This document shows positions 53,256 through 61,960 of a stretch of 64,000 nucleotides of DNA, piece by piece. Every line of letters starts with the position of its first letter. Position 1 is the stretch's first letter. Made by a program: the position numbers and the translations under genes. The DNA is from Lachnospiraceae bacterium (GTDB taxonomy: Bacteria > Bacillota > Clostridia > Lachnospirales > Lachnospiraceae): assembly GCA_017473905.1 (NCBI GenBank), contig JAFUJA010000022.1, positions 1-64,000 on the forward strand. Reading direction: 5' to 3'. The notes below the pieces were generated by a model, which was not told where the DNA came from, did no database searches, and was given only the letters and a program-made list of their open reading frames with translations.

Positions 53256-53957
53256 CTATTTTGCATTTCCAAAACGTCTGTCTCGCTGATTATAGCTTTC
53301 AATCGCCTTCACAAGTTCATCCCGATCAAAATCAGGCCAATGTTTCTGTGAAAAATAAAATTCCGTATATGCCAACTGCCATAAAAGGAAGTTAGAGATT
53401 CTCTGTTCACCGCTGGTACGGATTAAAAGATCCGGATCAGGAATATCTCCCGTATCCAAATGCGAAGAAACATATTCCGCAGTAATCTCTTCTTTTGTAA
53501 GAGTTCCCGCCTGAATTTCCTCTGCCATACGTTGCATCATGCGGAGAATTTCATCTCTGCCCCCGTAATTAATGGCAATCTGGAACTGAAGTCCCGTATT
53601 ATTTGCGGAATCTGCCTCCAAATCAGCAATTGCCTTCTGAATATCCGGTGCCAAACCTGTTTTATCACCGATTACACGGATACGCACATTATTTTTGGCA
53701 GCCTTCTTAAAACCGGAAAGCAGATAACTTCTAAGCAGCGTCATAAGAGCAGCCACCTCATCTTCACTACGTTTCCAGTTTTCCGTCGAGAATGCATAAA
53801 CGGTAAAATATTTAATTCCAAGTTCATCTGCCACATAAAGCATATCTTCCACATTTTTACCGCCCTGGACATGACCCATTTTGCGGGGAAGACCTTTGCT
53901 TTTGGCCCATCTGCCGTTACCATCAAGGATAACGGCTACATGATTAGGTACGTTCAT
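53256..53957 (-). CDS. uppS: Isoprenyl transferase / undecaprenyl diphosphate synthase
   Basis: A 233-residue cis-prenyltransferase with DGNGRWAKSKG, GHVQGGKNV and RTSGEQRISNFLLWQLAYTE. It supplies the C55 lipid carrier for peptidoglycan synthesis from ispA product. ATG at 53957, with GGAG eight bases upstream; a GTG three codons earlier is less likely. Confidence 0.96.
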   Translation of the reverse strand: MNVPNHVAVILDGNGRWAKSKGLPRKMGHVQGGKNVEDMLYVADELGIKYFTVYAFSTENWKRSEDEVAALMTLLRSYLLSGFKKAAKNNVRIRVIGDKTGLAPDIQKAIADLEADSANNTGLQFQIAINYGGRDEILRMMQRMAEEIQAGTLTKEEITAEYVSSHLDTGDIPDPDLLIRTSGEQRISNFLLWQLAYTEFYFSQKHWPDFDRDELVKAIESYNQRDRRFGNAK

Positions 53958-53974
53958 TTTAAACACTCCGTAAC

Positions 53975-54526
53975 TTATACTGTAAGAACTTCCTTAGACT
54001 TATCTTCTACCATGTTGGAAATATCCTTGATGTACTTATCTGTTAATTTCTGAAGTTCATCTTCCATATCTTTGATTTCATCCTCGGAAATTTCGGTCTT
54101 TGCAAGCTTCTTTAACGCATCATTACCGTCACGTCTGATGTTACGAACCGCAACTTTTGCATCTTCACCTTTCTTGCGGACATCTTTTACGATTTCCTTT
54201 CTTCTTTCCTCTGTTAATTCAGGGAATACAAGACGGATTACGCTACCGTCATTGCTGGGTGTAATACCGATGTCGGATGCAAGAATTGCCTTTTCGATTG
54301 CTTTAATCAAACTCTTTTCCCAAGGAGCAATCTGGATCATACGCGCTTCGGGAACCGTAATATTACCTACCTGCTGAAGAGGTGTCATGGAACCATAGTA
54401 ATCTACGGCAATTTTATCCAATACATGGGGATTTGCTCTTCCTGCACGGATTGCAGAAAAATCGGTTGCAAGATGTTCACATGTTTTTGCCATTTTTTCG
54501 TCGTAAGCTTTAATTCTCTCGTTCAT
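53975..54526 (-). CDS. frr: Ribosome recycling factor
   Basis: A 183-residue three-helix bundle protein with AIRAGRANPHVLDKI, DGSVIRLVFPELTEERRKE and the family C-terminus. Splits post-termination ribosomes with EF-G. Confidence 0.98.
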   Translation of the reverse strand: MNERIKAYDEKMAKTCEHLATDFSAIRAGRANPHVLDKIAVDYYGSMTPLQQVGNITVPEARMIQIAPWEKSLIKAIEKAILASDIGITPSNDGSVIRLVFPELTEERRKEIVKDVRKKGEDAKVAVRNIRRDGNDALKKLAKTEISEDEIKDMEDELQKLTDKYIKDISNMVEDKSKEVLTV

Positions 54527-54570
54527 ATTTTTATCCTCTCTTTTATAAAAGTTTCCCCAAAGGGTTATTG

Positions 54571-55266
54571 TTATACGGTAACCTTAGTACCGTTGAAATT
54601 TCCTTTTACAGTATTCACAATGCTGTTTTCTTCATTCAGTCCAAACACCCACATAGGCATTTTATTATCTCTTGCCAGAATGGATGCGGTCATATCCACT
54701 ACCTGAAGATTCTTTGCAATTACTTCATCAATGGTTACTTCACTGTATTTTTTCGCTGCAGGATTTTTAGCAGGGTCATCATCATAAACACCGTCAATGG
54801 ATTTGGCAAGAAGGATTACTTCCGCATCTACCTCAATGGCACGAAGTACAACGCCTGTATCAGTGCTGAAATAAGGATGTCCTGTTCCTCCTGCAAAAAA
54901 TACGACCTGACCTTTTTCAAAGTATTTATTTGCGCGGTCTTTTGAGAACAATTTGGTAAAAGAGCCACATTCAAAAGGTGTTAAAATATTGGTCATCATT
55001 CCCACGGAACGGAAAATCTCGGATACATAAATACAATTCATAATCGTTGCAAGCATACCAATCTGGTCTGCTTTGGTACGGTCAATATTCTCACTGGTAC
55101 GCCCTCTCCAGAAGTTACCGCCACCAATCACAATACCAACCTGAATATTACTGTCTACAAGTTCCTTTACCTGAAGTGCTACCTTACGCACGGTTTCTTC
55201 ATCAAACCCCGTCTTTTTTTCACCGGCAAGTGCCTCGCCGCTTAATTTTAACAAAATACGTTTCAT
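54571..55266 (-). CDS. pyrH: Uridylate kinase
   Basis: A 231-residue amino-acid-kinase-fold UMP kinase with LKLSGEAL, GIVIGGGNFWRG and the KKYSEVTIDEVI segment. Makes UDP. AAGGAGG precedes the ATG. In B. subtilis it follows tsf directly; here mntP, a deacetylase and a bactofilin lie between. Confidence 0.98.
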   Translation of the reverse strand: MKRILLKLSGEALAGEKKTGFDEETVRKVALQVKELVDSNIQVGIVIGGGNFWRGRTSENIDRTKADQIGMLATIMNCIYVSEIFRSVGMMTNILTPFECGSFTKLFSKDRANKYFEKGQVVFFAGGTGHPYFSTDTGVVLRAIEVDAEVILLAKSIDGVYDDDPAKNPAAKKYSEVTIDEVIAKNLQVVDMTASILARDNKMPMWVFGLNEENSIVNTVKGNFNGTKVTV

Positions 55267-55290
55267 ATGCCTCGGTTTGTCCTCCTTTTA

Positions 55291-56319
55291 TTAAATTCCT
55301 TCAAAAAATGCACTGGGTTTCTTATCCGCATAACACTGGGAACACATACCTTCAATCAAAGCGCCGTTGTTAATCTGTACGGACTTGGATTTAATGTTAC
55401 CCATTATGATTGCGGATGAATCCAGAATAACCGGACCATGCACATCAATATCACCTTTTACCGCCCCGGCAATCACTGCTCCGGTAGCAAAAACATTACC
55501 GATGACTACGGTGTTTTTATCAAGTTTAACACTACCTTCACTATGCACATTACCGGTTAATTTTGCAGCCTGTGCAAAGACTTCAACAGCTTTGCAGTCG
55601 CCCTGTACACTGCCGGAAATAGTCAGTTTGCCTGCTGATTCAATATTACCAAGTACACTGCCAAGCAAATCAACATTCCCCTCCGCAGTAAGATCTCCTG
55701 TAATAATAGTGCCTTTAGAAATAACGGTAGTTTCATTATTATTATAATCCATGAGTCCAACTCCTTTCACATCGTTTAAATATGTGAAATCTTCTTTATC
55801 TTCTGAAACAGATGCCTGTTCCGTGGTATCGTCAATATCGGGAATCACCACTTCCACAGATTCTTCCTCTGCAACACCCTCTTCTTCCGTAACGATATCT
55901 TCTTCAGGAAGTGCCTCTTCAACAACAGCTTCCGCCAATGCATCGGTATCTTCCGACGCAAAAGAATCTTCTGTCGAATCATCTTCTATGGAAATTTCTT
56001 CTTCCGTTGAAACAACTTCGTCGTATGAATCCGCTTCTTCTGTTTCTTCCGCTTCAAGAATTGCATCTTCTGCGGATGCCTCGGCTGCAAGAATTTCATC
56101 CACTTCTTCTTTTCCTAAAAGCAATTCCATTTCACCGGCAGAAATAGGCTCATCATCTTCCAGAATCGCCATCAAATCATCATCTTCCGTTTGACTTAAA
56201 GATGAAAGTTCTCTTTTTAAACGTTCTTCTTCAGCCAGAAGTTCCTTTCTTACGCTCTCATCCGTCATCTCATTCACGGCCTGTGTCAAATCATTTTTTA
56301 AATCGCTGAAAAAACCCAT
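55291..56319 (-). CDS. Bactofilin with long acidic N-terminal region
   Basis: A 342-residue protein. Residues 1-40 are helical and charged, 40-190 are extremely acidic (Glu/Asp/Ser/Ala) and low complexity, and about 200-335 form the bactofilin right-handed beta-helix (GTIITGDLTAEGNVDLLG and repeated GNV/GNI turns). The C-terminus has CSQCYADKK. Bactofilins polymerise and organise the cell wall or poles; the acidic extension is unusual in length. It starts one base after the deacetylase stop, so translation is probably coupled. Confidence 0.9.
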   Translation of the reverse strand: MGFFSDLKNDLTQAVNEMTDESVRKELLAEEERLKRELSSLSQTEDDDLMAILEDDEPISAGEMELLLGKEEVDEILAAEASAEDAILEAEETEEADSYDEVVSTEEEISIEDDSTEDSFASEDTDALAEAVVEEALPEEDIVTEEEGVAEEESVEVVIPDIDDTTEQASVSEDKEDFTYLNDVKGVGLMDYNNNETTVISKGTIITGDLTAEGNVDLLGSVLGNIESAGKLTISGSVQGDCKAVEVFAQAAKLTGNVHSEGSVKLDKNTVVIGNVFATGAVIAGAVKGDIDVHGPVILDSSAIIMGNIKSKSVQINNGALIEGMCSQCYADKKPSAFFEGI

Positions 56320-56320
56320 T

Positions 56321-57283
56321 TTATTCCTCCGTTTCCTCATATACGCTTATCACATGGCGAACAGGTGTCGTGCCTTGTGTAATCGGTAAAATAACATTAT
56401 TTTCATCTGATAAAAGTTCTTCCAAAATCATGGGAAGTGCTTCCACAGTTGTATACTTATCAGCGGCATCATGCATCAAAACCACGGAATCTTCTCTTCC
56501 GTCCACTCCCTGCAACACATTTTTAACAATCGTTGCTGCCGCAAGTCTCTGGGAGGTTGCATCCTGGCTGGATACATTCCAGTCAAAATAAGATAACCCT
56601 TCTTTTCTCAATATACCGAAAAGCTCTTCTTTATCAAACTGTACCACCGTATTGGAGCTTCCTCCGGGAAAGCGGTAAATACTGCTTCTCACACCGGTTT
56701 TATCATAAACAAAATCCGAAATACCTCTTACATCTTCCTCAAAAGCCTGAGGCGTTTCATAAATGGCAGAATACTTATGTGTAAAAGAATGTAACGCCAG
56801 AGTATGTCCTTCATCAACAATTCTTTTATATTCTGCATCATACCCTTCTTTTGCCAGGACAAAAAAAGTAGCCTTCACCTGATATTCCTTAAGAATATCC
56901 AGAATTTCCCCGGTATATGTACTGGGTCCGTCATCAAAAGTAAGATAAATTCTGTTTTTCCCTTCATACATCTCACTGTCCGGAATTGTATAGGTTAATA
57001 ACTCGGTCTCAAGATTTTCCTTATAAATCTGTTCACCATTATTCAGTACAGGATTTTCCACCTTGGATATCTGCTGTGTGGAAAGTGCTTCCATGAGACG
57101 GTCAATTTTTAGATTCATCTGATAATTGGAATATAAAAGGAAAATACAGGTCACATTTGGGAACAACAAAAGAAAACCAAGTGAGATAACCAGTACTCTC
57201 TTGATACGCTGAATACGTTTTCTTCGTTTTTCAATTCCTGCAAGCTGCTCATTTGCGCTTGGGTTTTTTATCTGTTCTTCCAT
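56321..57283 (-). CDS. Membrane-anchored NodB-type polysaccharide deacetylase
   Basis: A 320-residue protein with one N-terminal membrane segment (about 30-52), a coiled stalk, then the NodB domain: TFDDGP with Asp117/118, His165 and His169 in HSFTH, RFPGGSSN at 204-211, DWNVSSQD and LMHD. It is predicted to de-N-acetylate peptidoglycan or another surface glycan. The ATG at 57283 has AAAGG seven bases upstream. Confidence 0.92.
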   Translation of the reverse strand: MEEQIKNPSANEQLAGIEKRRKRIQRIKRVLVISLGFLLLFPNVTCIFLLYSNYQMNLKIDRLMEALSTQQISKVENPVLNNGEQIYKENLETELLTYTIPDSEMYEGKNRIYLTFDDGPSTYTGEILDILKEYQVKATFFVLAKEGYDAEYKRIVDEGHTLALHSFTHKYSAIYETPQAFEEDVRGISDFVYDKTGVRSSIYRFPGGSSNTVVQFDKEELFGILRKEGLSYFDWNVSSQDATSQRLAAATIVKNVLQGVDGREDSVVLMHDAADKYTTVEALPMILEELLSDENNVILPITQGTTPVRHVISVYEETEE

Positions 57284-57337
57284 GTAAAATCCTTTTCTTC
57301 GCACATGTACCCATATTAAATATAGATAATCTAGTAT

Positions 57338-57366
57338 ATTGTACCACATCCCATTTCATTTGAAAA
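57338..57366 (-). promoter_or_regulatory. Promoter of the deacetylase-bactofilin-pyrH operon
   Basis: Minus-strand TTTTCA (57361-57366), 17 bases, TACAAT (57338-57343) with an extended TG (TGGTACAAT), about 55 bases before the start codon. Confidence 0.7.
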
Positions 57367-57367
57367 G

Positions 57368-57400
57368 TCAAAAAAAGGACCGCTTTCTAAGCGATCCTTC
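57368..57400 (-). terminator. Terminator after the MntP-like gene
   Basis: Eleven-bp stem AAGGATCGCTT/AAGCGGTCCTT (one G-U) with a three-base loop and a T run on the minus strand, nine bases past the stop. Confidence 0.88.
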
Positions 57401-57408
57401 CTTTTACA

Positions 57409-57960
57409 TTAAACAAAGCTGAATTTGCTCATCATTAAAATCATAACACCCACAACAATATAAAGTGCTGCTCCGATAATACCTATCATACGATTTGCAG
57501 CAATCCCCTTTTTATTTCCGTAATACAATCCAAATGCTGCTGCAACGAATGTGACTACACCGGATACAATTGCTGCCGGAATATAACTCATTTCCACTGC
57601 TACAAGAAGCATACCCAGAACAAATGCATCCAGACTGGATACGGCACCAAGTCCCAGAAGGAGGAAGAAATTCATGGAATCATTCACTCTCACATCCGGA
57701 CTACGCAATGCCATAATAATTTCCGGAATTGCCCTCACAATGGTAAAAAGTACTGCTGTATATGCTGTAAATTCAAATACGGGAAGCTTAAAAACATTCC
57801 CCAGCACACCGCCCAGAATCATAAAAGGAATCTGGATAATACCAAACATTGCTCCTATATAAAGCATTTTTTTATAATTTACTTCACGTAATGCATCACC
57901 CTTTGATACCGCAACGGTAAAACCATCTGTCGCAAGCACAAGTGCAATAATCAGAATCAT
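57409..57960 (-). CDS. MntP-like manganese efflux transporter
   Basis: A 183-residue protein with six membrane segments. The family marks are an Asp in the first helix (LATDGFTVAVSKG) and a second in LDAFVLGM. MntP proteins export Mn(II). The ATG at 57960 (MILIIALVLATDG) has GGAG six bases upstream; an ATG four codons earlier has poorer spacing. It has its own consensus promoter; a yybP-ykoY Mn riboswitch was looked for and not seen. Confidence 0.8.
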   Translation of the reverse strand: MILIIALVLATDGFTVAVSKGDALREVNYKKMLYIGAMFGIIQIPFMILGGVLGNVFKLPVFEFTAYTAVLFTIVRAIPEIIMALRSPDVRVNDSMNFFLLLGLGAVSSLDAFVLGMLLVAVEMSYIPAAIVSGVVTFVAAAFGLYYGNKKGIAANRMIGIIGAALYIVVGVMILMMSKFSFV

Positions 57961-58049
57961 TACAATCTCCATGATTTAAAAACCAATCCTTTATTCTTTT
58001 TATCTGCCGTAATCAAGATAAAATTACAGGCTTCTCTTTCCAAAAAATA

Positions 58050-58078
58050 ATTATAGAGGTTCTTTGTAACAATGTCAA
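58050..58078 (-). promoter_or_regulatory. Consensus promoter of the MntP-like gene
   Basis: Perfect TTGACA (58073-58078), exactly 17 bases, perfect TATAAT (58050-58055) on the minus strand. The -35 overlaps the last bases of the tsf terminator stem. Confidence 0.92.
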
Positions 58079-58107
58079 ACCCCTGAAGCAAAATACTCCA
58101 GGGGTTT
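58077..58107 (-). terminator. Terminator after tsf
   Basis: Nine-bp stem AAACCCCTG/CAGGGGTTT extended by GAG/CTT around the loop, about 30 bases past tsf. The T tract is short (TTTGACATTG). Confidence 0.75.
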
Positions 58108-58137
58108 TATTACATTCATTATAAATTAACGGGTAAA

Positions 58138-59064
58138 TTACATTCCCATCTGCTTTGCAACTTCTTCTGCAAAGTTTTCTTCCTTCTTTTCAATACCTTC
58201 ACCGGTTTCAAAACGAACGAACTGAGCAATCTTTAAGTCCTTATCAACAGATGCAAGGTAAGCTGCTACAGTCTGCTTTCCGTCTTCAGCCTTAACATAA
58301 ACCTGATCAAGAAGGCAGATTTCCTTCATCTGCTTATTGATACGTCCCATAATCATGCCATCGATAACCTTTTCAGGCTTCTGGCTTTCCTTAGGATCGT
58401 TCATAATCTGTGCTTTCAGAATTTCTTTTTCATGCTCGATGTAATCAGCACCGATTTCGGACTGGCATACATACTGAGGATTCAAAGCTGCAACCTGCAT
58501 AGCAACGTTGCTTAAAGCTTCTTTTACTTCATCGGTAACGTTAGCTGCTTCTGCTTCAACGATAACACCGATTCTTCCGCCGCCGTGGATGTAGGAAACT
58601 ACACAACCCTTTTCAGCAACAACTTTCTTAAATCTTCTGATGCTTAACTTCTCACCGATAACTGCAATCTTTTCTACAAGAGCTTCGTTTACGGTCTTGG
58701 ATGCATCAAGCTTCCAGCTTTCTGCAAGGAATGCATCGATATCTGCACTGTCAGATGCAAGAGCCTGATCTGCAACTGCAGCAACAAAGTTACGGAATTC
58801 TTCATTCTTTGCAACGAAGTCTGTTTCAGAGTTAACTTCTACAACAGCTGCTGCTTTATCTCCGTCCATAGCAACGGTACAAAGACCTTCTGCTGCAATT
58901 CTGCTTGCTTTCTTTTCAGCCTTTGCCTGACCGTTCTTTCTTAAGAACTCAACTGCTTCGTCCATGTTACCATCGGTTTCGGTAAGTGCCTTCTTGCAAT
59001 CCATCATTCCGGCACCGGTTAATTCTCTTAATTCTTTTACCATACTAGCTGTAATAGCTGCCAT
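58138..59064 (-). CDS. tsf: Elongation factor Ts
   Basis: A 308-residue EF-Ts with the N-terminal UBA-like LRELTGAGMMDCKKAL and the EF-Tu-contact TDFVAKNEEF. It exchanges GDP on EF-Tu. Length is normal for this group. The ATG at 59064 follows GGAGG by eight bases. Confidence 0.98.
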   Translation of the reverse strand: MAAITASMVKELRELTGAGMMDCKKALTETDGNMDEAVEFLRKNGQAKAEKKASRIAAEGLCTVAMDGDKAAAVVEVNSETDFVAKNEEFRNFVAAVADQALASDSADIDAFLAESWKLDASKTVNEALVEKIAVIGEKLSIRRFKKVVAEKGCVVSYIHGGGRIGVIVEAEAANVTDEVKEALSNVAMQVAALNPQYVCQSEIGADYIEHEKEILKAQIMNDPKESQKPEKVIDGMIMGRINKQMKEICLLDQVYVKAEDGKQTVAAYLASVDKDLKIAQFVRFETGEGIEKKEENFAEEVAKQMGM

Positions 59065-59123
59065 GTTTATGTCCTCCATTCTTGATTATAATAGTATTTT
59101 GCTACATTTCCTTACGAAATGAA

Positions 59124-59867
59124 TTATTCAGCATCTGCAACTGCTTCTTCAGCAACTTCTGCTTCTTCAGCTGCTTCCATAACTTCACCCTGGTTAGCTT
59201 CGATGATAGCATCTGCCATCTTAGCAACGATTAACTTAACCGCTCTGATAGCGTCATCGTTTCCGGGGATTACATAATCAAGTTCTTCAGGATCGCAGTT
59301 TGTATCTGCAATACCAATTAAGGTAATTCCTAAGTTGTGAGCTTCCTGAATACAGATTCTCTCCTTCTTAGGATCAACTACGAAGATAGCATCGGGAATT
59401 CTGGTCATATCCTTGATACCGCCAAGGTTCTTCTCTAACTTTTCCCATTCTTTCTTTAAGTTAACAACTTCCTTCTTAGGAAGAACATCGAAAGTACCGT
59501 CTTCAGACATTCTTTCGATCTGTTTTAATCTTTCAATTCTGGAACGGATGGTCTTGAAGTTGGTAAGCATACCGCCTAACCATCTTTCATTTACATAGTA
59601 CATACCGCAACGCTCAGCTTCAGTCTTCACTGCATCCTGTGCCTGCTTCTTTGTACCTACGAATAAAACGGTTCCGCCTGCGCTTGCAATTTCAGAAATT
59701 GCATTGTAAGCTTCGTCTACCTTACCAACAGACTTCTGAAGGTCGATGATGTAGATGCCGTTTCTCTCGGTGAAGATATAGGGAGCCATCTTAGGGTTCC
59801 ATCTTCTTGTCTGATGTCCGAAATGAACACCTGCTTCCAGTAACTGTTTCATTGAAATTACGCTCAT
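59124..59867 (-). CDS. rpsB: 30S ribosomal protein S2
   Basis: A 247-residue S2 with [20 protein letters not shown] and [19 protein letters not shown]. The C-terminal tail is Glu/Ala rich. GGAGG lies eight bases before the ATG. Confidence 0.98.
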   Translation of the reverse strand: MSVISMKQLLEAGVHFGHQTRRWNPKMAPYIFTERNGIYIIDLQKSVGKVDEAYNAISEIASAGGTVLFVGTKKQAQDAVKTEAERCGMYYVNERWLGGMLTNFKTIRSRIERLKQIERMSEDGTFDVLPKKEVVNLKKEWEKLEKNLGGIKDMTRIPDAIFVVDPKKERICIQEAHNLGITLIGIADTNCDPEELDYVIPGNDDAIRAVKLIVAKMADAIIEANQGEVMEAAEEAEVAEEAVADAE

Positions 59868-59896
59868 TTTTTAATCCTCCATTTGGTTTTGTCCTC

Positions 59897-59962
59897 CGCA
59901 TTCCTCTTTCCCTTGAACCACTTCCTGCGTAAAAGAAGCACCGGCTCTGTCATGGGAATGCG
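59897..59962 (-). promoter_or_regulatory. Structured rpsB leader with a long-range stem
   Basis: CGCATTCC and GGAATGCG (59897-59904 and 59955-59962) can close a 50-base loop on the minus-strand RNA, ending near the rpsB ribosome site. The ATGCG at 59958-59962 can instead pair with CGCAT at 59971-59975, so the two folds exclude each other. Confidence 0.5.
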
Positions 59963-59979
59963 TGTGTTTTCGCATAACA

Positions 59980-60009
59980 GCATTACTTTAACATAAAAGA
60001 AACCCCTGT
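59980..60009 (-). promoter_or_regulatory. Weak candidate promoter for rpsB-tsf
   Basis: Minus-strand TTGCAC, a 17-base spacer and TAAAGT, inside and just after the upstream terminator hairpin. Only partial matches to the consensus. Confidence 0.35.
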
Positions 60010-60024
60010 GCAAGAGGTTTCTTT
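59996..60024 (-). terminator. Terminator after the YceG-like gene
   Basis: AAAGAAACC/GGTTTCTTT stem (with inner CT/AG pairs) followed by TTATG on the minus strand, six bases past the stop. Confidence 0.75.
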
Positions 60025-60029
60025 GGATT

Positions 60030-60674
60030 TTATTGACTTTTTTTCACTAAAATATCTGCAATTTCTTTCATTGATGCGCCCTTCGGTATTTCATGATTCC
60101 CTACTGCAAGGATTTTGTCATATCCGTTGGAACAGAGAAATGCATCAAAGGAGGCGGCACTTTCCACAAGACCGGCCTCAAATACCTTTTTACTGACTGC
60201 TACCGAGCTGTCACCACCTACAACCGTAACAATCACATACTCCTCTATTACTTCCTCCGTTTGCTCTTCTTCCGTGGTCTCCTGCCCGGTCTCCTCTGTA
60301 GACTCCTGTTCAGAGGATTTTTCTTCAACGTTCTCCGTTTCTGAAGTATTCTGCTCTGTAGGTTCCTGTTCGGAAGCCGTCTGTTCCGATGAAGGATTTT
60401 CACTCACAGCTTCAGACACATCCTGAGAAGAATCCGTATTCTCATTTTCTATAGTTTCCGAATCACTTTCTTCAGGAAGATTTTCTTCTTCGTTGCCGGA
60501 AACATCAGTATTCAATTCAGCAAGTACCTTATTTTCAACAAGCCCTAATTCTTTGGCTCTTGCTATCACTTCTTCATCTGTCATGGTCTTTTTCCCGCCG
60601 CCTGCAAGCATTAAAATGCCTGCAGTTACGGCAATACCGATTCCAAGGCCGCGCAAATAGAATTTCAGTTTCAT
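60030..60674 (-). CDS. Membrane protein with acidic linker and partial YceG/MltG-like C-terminus
   Basis: A 214-residue protein with one N-terminal membrane segment (about 7-25), a short helical part (TDEEVIARAKELGLVE), a very acidic Glu/Ser/Thr linker (about 55-145) and a C-terminal domain (about 148-214) ending GNHEIPKGASMKEIADILVK, which resembles the small LysM-like subdomain of YceG/MltG. The catalytic half of MltG is absent, so lytic activity is unlikely. Presumably it binds glycan or partners at the division site; this is inference. Confidence 0.7.
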   Translation of the reverse strand: MKLKFYLRGLGIGIAVTAGILMLAGGGKKTMTDEEVIARAKELGLVENKVLAELNTDVSGNEEENLPEESDSETIENENTDSSQDVSEAVSENPSSEQTASEQEPTEQNTSETENVEEKSSEQESTEETGQETTEEEQTEEVIEEYVIVTVVGGDSSVAVSKKVFEAGLVESAASFDAFLCSNGYDKILAVGNHEIPKGASMKEIADILVKKSQ

Positions 60675-60691
60675 GTATGACTCCTTTTAAC

Positions 60692-61579
60692 CTATCCCTG
60701 ACGGAATAAATCAATGACTAATTTAACTTCTCCAACACCAAGGCCCAATTCTTTCGCAATCGCCACATTGGATTTTCCTTCCCGGTGAAGTTTGAGAATT
60801 TTTTCATTGTTATTGGATTTGGAATTGCTTCCCTGAACGGAAGGAATTGCCATTTTATCCGTTTCACGCTTACTCTTTATACCGGGTTCTTTCTTCTCTG
60901 CATTTTTACGGGTACTCTTCTTTTCCTTGTTCTTTAAAGAAGAAGTATCTTCCGCATTCTGCCCGTCTTCATTGGCTTTCGAACTTTCTCCTGCGTATTC
61001 ACTTAAAATACGTTCCAGTTCCTCCGAAGCAGCCACTTCCTCCTCAGAAGCATCTTCTACCATATTTACGGCGTTGCTTCTTTCCATAATACGGCGGCTT
61101 TCTTCTTTCGCACGTTCCACTGCATCAAAAGCTTCTTTTACCGTCATAACGGATTCTTTGGCATGATTCACCTCGTTCACTGCAGCCCTTGCTTCTTTCG
61201 TGGACTTTTCCGCACTGATTACCGTATCTTTTAAAGTTGTATGCTTGTCATCCAGCATGGAATACAGAAAAACCGCTTCTTCGTGATTCTTATTGATATC
61301 CTCCAGAACCGTATGGGAATACTCATTTACAGCCATTATTTTTTCATTGGAAATTCTCTCAAGACTGCGTTCGGCTTTCGCCATGGCATCACTTACGGTT
61401 TCCTCAGCATGCTCTTCCAATTGAAATTTTGCCTGTGAAACCTGTTCTTCCACCATTTTTTTAAACTTCTTTTCTTCTTCCTTACGTTCTTTGTCCTGAC
61501 TCTTTTTTTCGGGAATCAGAAAGCTGACAACAAATATAATAATTCCGCAAATCAATAATACAATCTGAAACGCGTTCAC
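60692..61579 (-). CDS. DUF6115-type membrane coiled-coil protein with C-terminal HTH (SwrB position)
   Basis: A 295-residue protein with an N-terminal membrane segment (5-22), a long coiled coil (about 28-165), a charged linker (about 195-250) and a C-terminal helix-turn-helix-like segment (LHREGKSNVAIAKELGLG, about 263-280). Between the sigma factor and rpsB it occupies the position of swrB/ylxL of B. subtilis, which activates flagellar assembly. GTG start with GGAG upstream. Homology to SwrB is suggested by layout, not by an alignment. Confidence 0.75.
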   Translation of the reverse strand: MNAFQIVLLICGIIIFVVSFLIPEKKSQDKERKEEEKKFKKMVEEQVSQAKFQLEEHAEETVSDAMAKAERSLERISNEKIMAVNEYSHTVLEDINKNHEEAVFLYSMLDDKHTTLKDTVISAEKSTKEARAAVNEVNHAKESVMTVKEAFDAVERAKEESRRIMERSNAVNMVEDASEEEVAASEELERILSEYAGESSKANEDGQNAEDTSSLKNKEKKSTRKNAEKKEPGIKSKRETDKMAIPSVQGSNSKSNNNEKILKLHREGKSNVAIAKELGLGVGEVKLVIDLFRQG

Positions 61580-61626
61580 AATATCTCTCCGTTCTAATCT
61601 AAAATAACTTATATAGTTTACTAAAT

Positions 61627-61941
61627 TTAAATGCGCATGTCAAAGCCGCCCTGTTTACGTTCTTTTACGATACCGTCAACGGGCGTCTTTTTTTCCTTTT
61701 GTTTCTTTTTGTTCTGCTGATATGTTCCGTTTCCCTTTTCTTTGGCATCATATCGGTACTCATTATATTCCGTACGTTGGGCATCCTTTACCTGCTCGCT
61801 TTGCTCCTGTACGTTCTTTTTTACCTGTACACCGATATTTTCCTGCGCCAGCATCCCCTTATTGTCTTCATTTATTTTATAAATGGATATATCCTGGGAA
61901 CGGCTGATCATACCATTTGCTTCTATCGGGCTTAGTGCCAT
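61627..61941 (-). CDS. Small conserved-looking hydrophilic protein in the sigma factor/DUF342 cluster
   Basis: A 104-residue, charged protein beginning MALSPIEANGMISRSQDIS and ending KERKQGGFDMRI, with no membrane segment or domain I recognise. The central part is Gln/Lys/Glu rich. GGGGG lies five bases before the ATG. Tight spacing to the DUF342 gene (19 bases) suggests the same transcript and perhaps a flagellar role. Confidence 0.65.
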   Translation of the reverse strand: MALSPIEANGMISRSQDISIYKINEDNKGMLAQENIGVQVKKNVQEQSEQVKDAQRTEYNEYRYDAKEKGNGTYQQNKKKQKEKKTPVDGIVKERKQGGFDMRI

Positions 61942-61960
61942 TTTTCCCCCTTATCCAACC

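Noticed and set aside
55751..56194. Ser-rich plus-strand frame opposite the bactofilin acidic region
   Set aside because: Product of GAA/GAT-rich codons read backwards; low complexity only.
57961..58049. yybP-ykoY manganese riboswitch before the MntP-like gene
   Set aside because: The leader is too short and the conserved loops are not present.
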